Below are positions 15,724 to 23,566 of a stretch of 39,207 bases of DNA, in pieces. Position 1 is the first letter of the stretch; each line of letters opens with the position of its first letter. The stretch spans positions 1 to 39,207 of the forward strand of contig URAK01000017.1 in NCBI GenBank assembly GCA_900545705.1. Direction: 5' to 3'. The position numbers and the translations under genes were made by a program. This DNA comes from an uncultured Opitutales bacterium. GTDB lineage: Bacteria > Verrucomicrobiota > Verrucomicrobiia > Opitutales > Intestinicryptomonadaceae. Below the pieces are notes generated by a model. That model had not been told where the DNA came from. It saw only the letters and a program-made list of their open reading frames with translations, and searched no databases.

Positions 15724-18516
15724 ATGTCAGAAACAGACTTCAAAAGCTCATTAAACCTGCCGAATACGCAATTCCCCATGCGCGGCAACCTTGTAAAACG
15801 CGAACCCGCGCGCATAGAGCATTGGGAAAAAATCGGCCTATATAAAAAGATTCAGAAGCTCAGGGAAAATTCGCCGAAATTTGTGCTCCACGACGGCCCG
15901 CCCTTTACAAACGGCGACGTCCACATAGGTACAGCCCTAAATAAGATTCTAAAAGACGTAATCCTGCGCTACAAATCGATGAGGGGCTTTGCGACGCCCT
16001 ACATTCCCGGCTGGGATTGCCACGGTTTGCCGATAGAGCACAAGGTCGTCAAGCAGCTGCGCAAAGACAAGCGCACCCTCGATATTCCCCAACTGAGGGA
16101 AGAGTGCGCCGCATTTTCGGAATCTTTCATAGAAAAACAGAGGGCGCAATTTGTGCGCCTCGGGGTTCTCGCGGACTGGGAGAACGAATACAAGACCAAG
16201 AAACCCGCTTACGAAGCCGACATTCTGCGCACGTTTGCCGCATTCATAGAGCGCGGGCTCGTTTACAGGAGCAAAAAGCCCGTGTATTGGTCGATACCGT
16301 GCGCCACGGCTCTCGCCGAGGCTGAAATCGAATACGCCGAGCATACGAGCACTTCCATATGGGTAGCCTTCAAGCTCGACGAAGAATCAAACAAGCGCCT
16401 CGGCCTCAAAGACGCCGAAATCGTAATCTGGACGACCACCCCGTGGACCCTGCCCTCAAACCTCGCAATGGCCGTAAATCCGGACGTTGAATACTGCGCG
16501 GTATCCGCCGGCGGGAGAACTTTTATCGTAGGCCTGCCGCTCGCGGACTCCTTCATAAGCGATTGCGCCCTCGAAGACGCAAAAATATCAGTTCTCGGCA
16601 AAGGCTCGGACATTGAGGGAATAGAGGCTTTCCACCCATTTATAAACCGCAAAAGCAAAGTTTTCTGCGCGCGTTACGTCACAACCGACTCCGGAACGGG
16701 AGTAGTGCACATCGCCCCCGGCCACGGGCTCGAAGACTACCAAGTCGGGCTCGAGCACGGCCTTGACATCTATTCCCCGCTGGACGACGAAGGCAAATAC
16801 GTCGACGACGGGCAAATCCCCGCGGAACTCGTTGGGATAAGCGTTCTCGAAAATTCCGAAGGAAAGAGCGCCGCGAATGAAAAAGTCCTCGAAATAATTA
16901 CAAACAACGGCTCGTTACTAAAATCGGCGAAGATTTCACACCAATATCCGCACTGCTGGCGCTCCAAGACGCCCGTTATCTTCCGCGCGATGGACCAGTG
17001 GTTTGTTGCTCTCGACAAGGACAACCTCCGTAAAGAAGCGCTTGACGCGATATCGGAAGTTAAATGGCTTCCCGAAAGAGGCGAAAACCGCATAAGGGGC
17101 GCGGTAGAATCGCGCCCAGACTGGTGCATTTCAAGGCAGCGCTCGTGGGGAGTCCCGATTCCGGCATTCTACGACGCCGACGGCAAGGCGTATCTCGACG
17201 CCAGTGTCGTGAAGGCAGTAGCCGACAAAGTCGAAAAGCTCGGCACCAACATGTGGTACAATATGTCCGCAAGCGAGATCCTCGGCGGGATAACACTTCC
17301 TGCGGGCTGGCCTTCGGCGGACAAGCTCGCAAAGAGCACCGATACGCTCGACGTATGGATAGACTCCGGTTCGAGCCACAATGCAGTTTTGGCACGCAAT
17401 CCGGATCTCGCCTGGCCTGCCGACCTGTACTTTGAGGGGTCCGACCAGCACAGAGGCTGGTTCCAAAGCTCTTTGTGGACGGCAATTGCAACCCGCGGGC
17501 GCGCGCCGTACAAACAGGTAATAACCCACGGATTTGTTGTCGGGCAAGACCGCAAGAAGATTTCAAAATCAGCGGACGGCAAACCGCAAACCTCCGACAT
17601 GTACGTCGGGAAATGGGGCGCCGACATAGTACGCTTCTGGATAAGCTCTGTGGACTACCAGAACGACATTCCGATTTCCGACGACATTCTTTCGCACATA
17701 TCCAACGCCTACCGCGGCGTGAGAAACACCATAATGTATCAGCTCGGCAACCTGTACGACTTCGACCGCGCAAAAGACGCCGTTGCCCCCGAGAAGCTCG
17801 ATGCGCTCGACAAATGGGCGCTTTACAAGACTGCGCAGTTTGTCGACGAAGCCCAGAAGGCGTACGACGCCTACGAATTCCACAAAGTCTACAAGCTAAT
17901 CGACAATTTCTGCGGGGTGACGCTGTCCAGGGTCTACCACGACATACTCAAAGACAGACTCTACACCTACGCGGCGCATTCAGCCGAGCGCCGTTCCTCG
18001 CAGACGGCGATAGACATTATAAGCGACGCCCTAATAAAAGTGGCGGCGCCTATTCTAACCTTCACAGCCGACGAAGCGTATTCGTTCAAGAACGGCGCGG
18101 AATATTCGGAAGACTCCGTCCACTTGCAGGATTGGCCGGAAATCGGCGCCGAGTACCGCGACGAGATCGCCTACGAAAGGGTCGAGAGGGTTTTGAGCCT
18201 GCGCGAGAAGGTAAACGAAGAACTCGAAAAGCTCCGCCAAAACAAGACTATAGGCAAGAGCCTCGAAGCCGAAATAGAAATAATGGTGGGGGCAACCTCG
18301 CCCGAGGCGGAGGCTCTGCGTGAATTGTCCGGAAATCTGCCCGAGATATTCATTGTATCGGCAGTCAGGGTAGTCGAAGGCAATTTTGAAACGCCCGCAG
18401 TGCGCGCGGCAAAAGTCGAGGGGCGCAGATGCGCCAGATGTTGGAGAGTAATGCCCGATCTGCCCGAAGACGGCATCTGTCCGCGATGCAAAAAAGCAAT
18501 GTCCGAACATATATGA
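15724..18516 (+). CDS. ileS: isoleucyl-tRNA synthetase
   Basis: A 930-residue class I aminoacyl-tRNA synthetase, full length for bacterial IleRS, charging tRNA-Ile in the cytoplasm. The HIGH motif is PFTNGDVHIGTALNK (HIGT at 67-70), followed by GWDCHGLPIEHKV. The CP1 editing domain carries TTTPWTLPSNLAMAVNP. Further on are DTLDVWIDSGSSHNAVL, FEGSDQHRGWFQSSL and the KMSKS loop as KKISKS (K612-S616). The C-terminal zinc motif CARCWRVMPDL...CPRCKKAM is intact. The end overlaps the next gene by 4 bp (ATGA), indicating co-translation. The anticodon and C-terminal layout is the typical bacterial type. Confidence 0.97.
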   Translation: MSETDFKSSLNLPNTQFPMRGNLVKREPARIEHWEKIGLYKKIQKLRENSPKFVLHDGPPFTNGDVHIGTALNKILKDVILRYKSMRGFATPYIPGWDCHGLPIEHKVVKQLRKDKRTLDIPQLREECAAFSESFIEKQRAQFVRLGVLADWENEYKTKKPAYEADILRTFAAFIERGLVYRSKKPVYWSIPCATALAEAEIEYAEHTSTSIWVAFKLDEESNKRLGLKDAEIVIWTTTPWTLPSNLAMAVNPDVEYCAVSAGGRTFIVGLPLADSFISDCALEDAKISVLGKGSDIEGIEAFHPFINRKSKVFCARYVTTDSGTGVVHIAPGHGLEDYQVGLEHGLDIYSPLDDEGKYVDDGQIPAELVGISVLENSEGKSAANEKVLEIITNNGSLLKSAKISHQYPHCWRSKTPVIFRAMDQWFVALDKDNLRKEALDAISEVKWLPERGENRIRGAVESRPDWCISRQRSWGVPIPAFYDADGKAYLDASVVKAVADKVEKLGTNMWYNMSASEILGGITLPAGWPSADKLAKSTDTLDVWIDSGSSHNAVLARNPDLAWPADLYFEGSDQHRGWFQSSLWTAIATRGRAPYKQVITHGFVVGQDRKKISKSADGKPQTSDMYVGKWGADIVRFWISSVDYQNDIPISDDILSHISNAYRGVRNTIMYQLGNLYDFDRAKDAVAPEKLDALDKWALYKTAQFVDEAQKAYDAYEFHKVYKLIDNFCGVTLSRVYHDILKDRLYTYAAHSAERRSSQTAIDIISDALIKVAAPILTFTADEAYSFKNGAEYSEDSVHLQDWPEIGAEYRDEIAYERVERVLSLREKVNEELEKLRQNKTIGKSLEAEIEIMVGATSPEAEALRELSGNLPEIFIVSAVRVVEGNFETPAVRAAKVEGRRCARCWRVMPDLPEDGICPRCKKAMSEHI

Positions 18517-19475
18517 CGAAAAAATCAGCCGCAAAAAACAATAGCGCCGCGCCAAAAAAGAAGGCGGCGGCAAAATCCGCTACGCCGGCAAAAAAGCTGG
18601 CTGCGAGCAAGTCGTCGGTCGCGGTAAAAGCCGCAAAGTCGGCTTCTGCGGAAAAGTCCGTGAAAAAGAAGCCGGCGAATGAAACGCCGGAATTCCGCGA
18701 GGCCAAACAGCCCGAGCCGATAAAGCCAAGGCGCCAGAAGAAAAACCATATCCGCCCGTCCGATTCCATTGCCTTCACGCTCGAAGATCTCGACGCGTAT
18801 CTTGAAATGCGGGACTCCGGCGCCGGAGCCCAGCAGACAAAAGCAGTCGTCAAGAATGTTCCGGGCAAGGCCGCCACACCTAAGGACACTTCGGCGAAAG
18901 TCCAGATGAAGGCTACATCGTCTCCCAAAAATCCCGTCGCGGCAGCAAGCCTATTCGATATTCTCGGATTCAATCCTGTGGAAACACCCTCTCTCGAAAA
19001 ACACAGGGAAAAGGATATTCCTCGCAAGTGGAAGAAATATTACAACATGCTCGTAGACCTCAGGAAGAGGCATTCTATGGGCGCGGAAAGTATTTCCGGA
19101 GAGGTTCTGAAACGCTCCGCAAAGGAAGATTCGGGAGACTTGTCCTCGTACGGGCAGCACTTGGCGGACGCCGGTTCTGAGAGCTTTGAGCGCGACATGG
19201 CCTATAACTTGCTCTCAAATGAGAAGGAAATGATAGCCGAAATAGACGCCGCTATTGAACGCATAAGAAACGGCACCTACGGAATATGCGAAGTGACCGG
19301 CGAACCTATACCGGAATCGAGGCTTGAAGCCATACCATTCACGCGCTGCACAAAGCGCGGGCAGGAGATTAAAGAGGCCGAAACCCGCAAGATGAAATCA
19401 GTGCAAAGGTCTATATACGATATGTCCGAAGGCCAGTCCGGCACTACAGAGGACGACGAGGACATGTCTTCATAA
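18513..19475 (+). CDS. DksA/TraR-like protein with Lys/Ala-rich N-terminal tail
   Basis: A 320-residue protein. The first 60 or so residues are almost all K, A, S and P (KKSAAKNNSAAPKKKAAAKS), like a histone H1-type tail, followed by a low-complexity linker to about 150. The C-terminal third is DksA/TraR-like: a helical stretch, then IERIRNGTYGICEVTGEPIP and SRLEAIPFTRC. The zinc finger is incomplete: C259 and C279 are kept but the partner positions are T262 and R282. DksA proteins bind the RNA polymerase secondary channel; the tail could add nucleic-acid binding (inference). The ATG at 18513 overlaps the ileS stop by 4 bp, which sets the start; the ORF upstream of it is a shadow of ileS. Confidence 0.85.
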   Translation: MTKKSAAKNNSAAPKKKAAAKSATPAKKLAASKSSVAVKAAKSASAEKSVKKKPANETPEFREAKQPEPIKPRRQKKNHIRPSDSIAFTLEDLDAYLEMRDSGAGAQQTKAVVKNVPGKAATPKDTSAKVQMKATSSPKNPVAAASLFDILGFNPVETPSLEKHREKDIPRKWKKYYNMLVDLRKRHSMGAESISGEVLKRSAKEDSGDLSSYGQHLADAGSESFERDMAYNLLSNEKEMIAEIDAAIERIRNGTYGICEVTGEPIPESRLEAIPFTRCTKRGQEIKEAETRKMKSVQRSIYDMSEGQSGTTEDDEDMSS

Positions 19476-19500
19476 CAAGGTTGCACGGCAAACGAAACTA

Positions 19501-19528
19501 GCGGGAGCAAGAAAAAATAAACTCCCGC
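19501..19528 (+). other. hairpin in the lspA leader
   Basis: A perfect 7-bp inverted repeat GCGGGAG (19501-19507) / CTCCCGC (19522-19528) with a 14-nt A-rich loop, 16 nt before the lspA start codon. It has no T-run, so a role in translation or mRNA processing is more likely than termination. Confidence 0.5.
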
Positions 19529-19544
19529 GAAACAAAGAAATATT

Positions 19545-20093
19545 TTGCCACAGTTGGAAAAATCATCAAAAAAAAGATCTTCCGCCGTATTTTTCGCGGC
19601 GGCTGCATTAGTGATTATCCTCGACCAGCTGACAAAGCTGGCGATAGTCGCCAATATTCCGTGGGAGAGAGGGAACCCCACGTACCATTTCGGAGCGGAA
19701 AGCTCGCCCATTTCGCTGATAGACAATTTTCTATATATAGTCCATATAACGAATGAGGGAGCAGCCTGGGGCATACTGTCGGGGCAGACATATCTGCTGA
19801 CATCAATAGCCCTCATCGCGCTCGCGGCGGTTTGGATTTTCAGAAAGCAACTCGGTTTCGACTCGAAATGCGGGCAGCTTGCGCTTGGAATATTCGCAGG
19901 CGGAGTCGTTGGGAACCTCATTGACAGAATATGCTATGGGCATGTTATAGATTTTATAGATGTCCATCTTCCGATTGTAAATTACAGATGGCCCGCGTTT
20001 AATTTTGCAGACTGCGGGATAACAGTCGGTGTCTTTATTTATATAATAATGGTAATACTTGAAGAACGGGGAAAATCTTCCTCAAAAAAATAG
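19545..20093 (+). CDS. lspA: lipoprotein signal peptidase (signal peptidase II)
   Basis: A 182-residue inner-membrane aspartyl protease that removes signal peptides from prolipoproteins after lipid addition. Four membrane segments are visible. Motifs: DQLTKLAIV in the first, NEGAAWGILSG, then GGVVGNLIDR with catalytic D127, and FNFADCGITVGV with catalytic D156. The likely start is TTG at 19545, as no ATG precedes the first membrane segment; a second TTG three codons on is an alternative. It follows the DksA-like gene by 69 nt and precedes the PfkB kinase by 4 nt. At least one clear lipoprotein substrate (LAGC protein at 12482-13306) and the tiny lipoprotein are encoded in this window. Confidence 0.95.
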   Translation: MPQLEKSSKKRSSAVFFAAAALVIILDQLTKLAIVANIPWERGNPTYHFGAESSPISLIDNFLYIVHITNEGAAWGILSGQTYLLTSIALIALAAVWIFRKQLGFDSKCGQLALGIFAGGVVGNLIDRICYGHVIDFIDVHLPIVNYRWPAFNFADCGITVGVFIYIIMVILEERGKSSSKK

Positions 20094-20097
20094 CCCA

Positions 20098-20961
20098 ATG
20101 AAAAACAAAATAGCGTCGTTTGGAGAAATTGTCTGGGACAGTTTTGGAAATACCGAAACTTTGGGTGGAGCTCCGCTTAACTTCGCGTATTTTTGCACAA
20201 AGTTCGGCTGCGACGCCGCGATAATAAGCGCCGTGGGGCGCGACAGATTCGGAAAGGCGGCGCTCGCAAAAATATCCGAAAATTCCATAAATTCCGACGC
20301 TGTCATTGTCCACGATAACCTGCCGACCGGCATAGTGGACGTTGGGAAAGGTCCCGACGGGCTTCCCGAATACGACATTCGCCACCCCGCCGCATGGGAC
20401 GAAGTCGCGCTAACCCCCGCCGCGAAGGCGATAGTCGCCCGTTGCGACGCTTTTTGCTTTGGGACGCTATCCCAGCGTTCGCCCGTTTCAGCCGGAACGT
20501 TAAAAGAGTTGTTAAAAATTCTTCCCAAACATTGCCTAAAAGTCTTCGACGCCAATTTGCGCCAAAAGTACTTTAACAGTGGTGTCTTAAACTTCTCGCT
20601 TTCAAACGCCGATATTTTGAAGCTAAACGACGCGGAATTGCCGATAGTTTTTGAAACAATATTCGCGAAAAAAAGCCTCGATTTCGATATAGCCGCAAAC
20701 GCAATTTTAGATGGGTATCCGTCATTAAAATATCTTGTTTGTACCCTCGGGGCTGACGGGCATATTATATACGGGCGCGGGAGGAATCCACTAAGGGGAT
20801 TCCCAAAACCTGTTGAAGTTGTCGACACGGTTGGAGCCGGCGACGCATTTACGGCGGGGTTTGTGTCGGCGATACTCGGGGGCGCAAGTATTGAGGCAGC
20901 CTCCGAGCGCGCGGCGGAATCTGCGGCATTCGCATGCTCGCGCTGCGGGGCTATCGGATAA
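20098..20961 (+). CDS. PfkB-family sugar kinase, probably fructokinase
   Basis: A 287-residue ribokinase/PfkB-superfamily kinase that phosphorylates a sugar with ATP in the cytoplasm. The N-terminal GGAPLNFAYF block is typical of fructokinase-like members, and the C-terminal DTVGAGDAFTAGFVSA block holds the anion hole and catalytic base D249. Other marks are FDANLRQKYF and LVCTLGADG. I chose the ATG at 20098, 4 nt after the lspA stop, over an in-frame start inside lspA. It is probably translated from the lspA transcript. Substrate is inferred from motif style only; ribose or another hexose is possible. A decayed copy of its last about 90 nt lies at 23133-23225. Confidence 0.88.
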   Translation: MKNKIASFGEIVWDSFGNTETLGGAPLNFAYFCTKFGCDAAIISAVGRDRFGKAALAKISENSINSDAVIVHDNLPTGIVDVGKGPDGLPEYDIRHPAAWDEVALTPAAKAIVARCDAFCFGTLSQRSPVSAGTLKELLKILPKHCLKVFDANLRQKYFNSGVLNFSLSNADILKLNDAELPIVFETIFAKKSLDFDIAANAILDGYPSLKYLVCTLGADGHIIYGRGRNPLRGFPKPVEVVDTVGAGDAFTAGFVSAILGGASIEAASERAAESAAFACSRCGAIG

Positions 20962-21380
20962 TTTTTATAGGCGTAAGAATATCCTTCGGATTGTACTTTT
21001 TTGCGGGGGGTCGCCTTCTACTTTAAGGCGGGATAAAACATTTTTTCTGGGCGGCTAATTTTTAAAGAAAATATTTTCTTTATCTTCGGAGACTTAATCT
21101 TGCCTTCTTTTTTATCGCAGCTTTCCGCGTAAGCAGACTTGGCGGACTTTACCGCAACCGCCGCATTAAGCGCCTATATTTTTTGTCTAAACAGCGGATT
21201 TCGCCTCTGTCTTCCATTTTGGCATGCAAACTATATTTTTGCACGTTAAAATAAGTTTTTCACAATTTGCATCATTTTATATTTCCTCAAAATATCATAA
21301 TATAAACACACATATAAACTTGACATTTTATTCAAGCCATTATAGACAAATTTTAATCTAAAATTTTATTATAAATGCAA
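20962..21380. other. intergenic region
   Basis: About 420 nt between the PfkB gene and the first PEP-CTERM gene, AT-rich towards the right, with a promoter at 21320-21348. No gene or clear terminator is seen. Its left edge is the original of the decayed pfkB-end copy found at 23133-23225. Confidence 0.55.
21320..21348 (+). promoter_or_regulatory. promoter of PEP-CTERM gene 1
   Basis: Consensus TTGACA (21320-21325). TAGACA at 17 nt spacing (21343-21348), or TATAGA at 15, can serve as the -10. Confidence 0.6.
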
Positions 21381-22820
21381 ATGAAAAAAACGTTCGCTCA
21401 GAGTATAATTTGCTCAATTCTGGCGCTCTCCGCTTCACCCCTTACTTTTGCTGAAGTTTATAATTATGTAGGCAAAGAAACGTACTATTCGCTAGACGAC
21501 CCAAACTCTTGGTCGCCCAAAGGAGGCTCGAGCGGTTCGTATGAATGGATAAATGGCCAGACCCTCATATTTGACTCCAACACAAATACCGGGGCAGCCA
21601 ATGAGGTTGCAGTAAAATATCTAAAAGACGGCGATACCCCGGATATAGAGGAGATTATTTTCAAAACAACGACGAATGTCCAAGCCTCGTCTTCAAGTAA
21701 CACTACTCCATATACATCAATTAAAGTGGGAAAAGTGACGGTATATGCAGGCACTCAGGACAAACTTTCTACATTCTCAAAAATTACGTTGGGCGAAGTA
21801 TCAATCGGCGCGGATTCCGAGACCCCCGTATCAACTTCCACAATATTCTCGACTTCTTTCAACAATAACGGCAACGACTATTTTTATAATTCAGCCACCG
21901 ATAACTCAATATCGGCAGATATCGGGCGCGTGACCCTAAACGGTGCAGTACCGACTAATCCAAACGACCAAAATACTACCCTATGGTATATAAATAACCA
22001 AGCTTCCGCCAGTGCTAATTACAAATCGGGAGTAATTTTGGTAAATGGAATAGGCGGTATAGGAACTGTAAGAAACAATTTTGGCGACAATGTTGAAGGC
22101 AGCACGACTCTCGTTTTCACAAATACGTCGGACGCATCTTTCAAAGGCGTATTGATGGACGACTGGAGTGCGGGTTCAAAACTCGCAAAAATAACCGTAA
22201 TTATGGACGGCGCAGGAAACGCCACCCAGACTATCCGCCAAGTTTCAACATCGACAAGCGGTGTTTGGAATAGAAGCGATTTGGATTCTGTCGGGACAAT
22301 AATAAAAAACGGGACTCTTGCCGTATCCACTGCAGGCGACGTTGAACTTTCGCGCGTCAAGCTTGAAGGAGGAGCGCTGGCAGTCGCCACAAGAGACGAC
22401 GCGGGCGTCGGCGGGACTCTCTCGGTGCGCGGAATAGACTGGGAAGGCGGCGAAATAAAATTGACAATCAACCACACAATACTCGAATCCGCAACAGGAA
22501 TAAATCAAATAGGCGGCGAAGACGCAAAGTATGTTTTTGAAGTCGACTTGTCGGACTTCGCGTCTGACATGACATTTGAAGGCGAAGAATACACTCTCTT
22601 GCTTTCCGGCGTAGAAGCATTCGGCGACGTATCAAAATACGAAGCCAACCTAATCTATAACGGAGCTGAACTGAGCGGCATAGATTACGAGATTTTATCG
22701 ACGGCGTACGGGCTTAATATCGCGCTTTTCGGGACAATCCCGGAGCCCTCGGAGGTTGCGCTATTTTTAGGCGCGGCCGCGTTGCTCCTTGCCGCATATA
22801 AAAGAAGGCTGCGCAAATAA
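21381..22820 (+). CDS. PEP-CTERM surface protein, copy 1
   Basis: A 479-residue exported protein with signal peptide MKKTFAQSIICSILALSASP...FAE, a beta-rich repetitive body (blocks like TTLVFTNTSDASFKGVLMDD and IIKNGTLAVSTAGDVELSRV, reminiscent of passenger beta-helix strands) and a C-terminal PEP-CTERM sorting signal: IPEPSEVALFLGAAALLLAA then YKRRLRK. Such proteins are processed by an exosortase and linked to the cell surface or extracellular polymer; no exosortase lies in the window. I chose the second ATG (21381) over 21375 because it aligns with the start of copy 2 and makes both proteins 479 aa. It is followed by a terminator at 23034. Confidence 0.87.
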   Translation: MKKTFAQSIICSILALSASPLTFAEVYNYVGKETYYSLDDPNSWSPKGGSSGSYEWINGQTLIFDSNTNTGAANEVAVKYLKDGDTPDIEEIIFKTTTNVQASSSSNTTPYTSIKVGKVTVYAGTQDKLSTFSKITLGEVSIGADSETPVSTSTIFSTSFNNNGNDYFYNSATDNSISADIGRVTLNGAVPTNPNDQNTTLWYINNQASASANYKSGVILVNGIGGIGTVRNNFGDNVEGSTTLVFTNTSDASFKGVLMDDWSAGSKLAKITVIMDGAGNATQTIRQVSTSTSGVWNRSDLDSVGTIIKNGTLAVSTAGDVELSRVKLEGGALAVATRDDAGVGGTLSVRGIDWEGGEIKLTINHTILESATGINQIGGEDAKYVFEVDLSDFASDMTFEGEEYTLLLSGVEAFGDVSKYEANLIYNGAELSGIDYEILSTAYGLNIALFGTIPEPSEVALFLGAAALLLAAYKRRLRK

Positions 22821-23067
22821 TGCGCCCAATCCATAAAAAACGCCATAGTCCACATCATTTCTAACGGCTATCGCGATAGAATGAAGCGGTGGGGATAAAA
22901 AAATATTGCCTCGCGCCTTTTTTAGCCCGCGCTTAGCATCGCGATAGATTGAAACGGCATAAATAAAATTCACCAGCCCGCATTAAGAAGGAAATTTTTC
23001 AACAGATATTTCCGCGATTGCTTTAAAGACAATAAAAAGCTCCTATCATGGGAGCTTTTTTTGTTCG
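22536..23067 (+). repeat. 532-bp tract identical to 24722-25253 (copy 1)
   Basis: From the last third of PEP-CTERM gene 1 through the stop codon and about 247 nt of downstream DNA, this tract matches 24722-25253 at every base I compared, while upstream coding DNA of the two genes differs at many sites. The offset is a constant 2186 nt. The first mismatches are at 22535 (left) and 23068 (right). Confidence 0.9.
23034..23063 (+). terminator. terminator of PEP-CTERM gene 1
   Basis: AAAAAGCTCC (23034-23043) / GGAGCTTTTT (23051-23060) with a 7-nt loop and a T-run. The A-rich left arm makes it potentially bidirectional. It lies over 210 nt past the stop. Confidence 0.85.
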
Positions 23068-23132
23068 TGCTAAAAAATTTTATCCTCCGAATAATATTCG
23101 AAAGAATTTTTACTTATTGATAGATTTGTTTT

Positions 23133-23225
23133 ATCGATACTCGGGGAAGCGGGGATTGAGACAACATCGGTGCCACTGAGGAACTTGCAGTATTCGCATA
23201 CTCGCTCCGCAGGGGTATCGGATAA
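23133..23225 (+). pseudogene. decayed copy of the 3' end of the PfkB-family gene
   Basis: This stretch aligns without large gaps to the last about 90 nt of the kinase gene (about 20870-20961): ATACTCGGGG, ATTGAG, ATTCGCAT, and finally TATCGGATAA are shared in order and spacing. Translation in the matching frame begins ILGEAGIE (kinase: ILGGASIE) and then drifts out of frame. It marks the left edge of the tandem duplication that created PEP-CTERM gene 2. Confidence 0.75.
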
Positions 23226-23502
23226 GTATCATAGATATAAAAATCATCGTTTGGATTATGCTTTTGCTATAACTAGCCTTCCAGTTTAAAGGGTCGTTAA
23301 AACGTTTTTGTACCTCGGCTTTTGAGGATATATTTTTTTGCGAATGTCTAAATGGTTATTTTTACAGTAACAACCGGTTGTATGTCTCCGATTTTGCGGA
23401 GATAGCGAAATTTACCTCACATTTTCTATGGGCAAAGGAATTGCGCTTTGGAGGCAAAATATTTTTTTAACTTTTAGAAAAAATCATAATATGGAAATAT
23501 TA

Positions 23503-23531
23503 TTGACATTTTTCTAAAATTCAATTTTAAA
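23503..23531 (+). promoter_or_regulatory. promoter of PEP-CTERM gene 2
   Basis: TTGACA (23503-23508), 17 nt, TTTAAA (23526-23531), with the ATG 35 nt further on. The leader differs from that of copy 1 although the genes are duplicates. Confidence 0.55.
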
Positions 23532-23566
23532 ATATTTACGATTTCAACTTTAATATACATATCAAA

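Larger units (their letters stand above)
22821..23566. other. intergenic region with repeats and decayed gene end
   Basis: About 745 nt. It holds two direct copies of a TCGCGATAGAWTGAARCGG motif (about 22869 and 22939), the terminator at 23034-23063, a decayed copy of the pfkB 3' end (23133-23225) and a TTGACA promoter (23503). No intact gene. The minus-strand ORF across 22767-22973 recurs in the second copy only because the DNA is duplicated. Confidence 0.6.

Noticed and set aside
18365..19027. 220-residue minus-strand ORF opposite the ileS end and DksA-like gene
   Set aside because: Phe/Ala-rich mirror of the Lys/Ala-rich tail. The plus strand has the recognisable proteins.
22767..22973. 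68-residue minus-strand ORF repeated identically at 24953-25159
   Set aside because: Its identity in both places follows from the duplicated DNA. It overlaps the PEP-CTERM 3' ends antisense and has no promoter or ribosome site.
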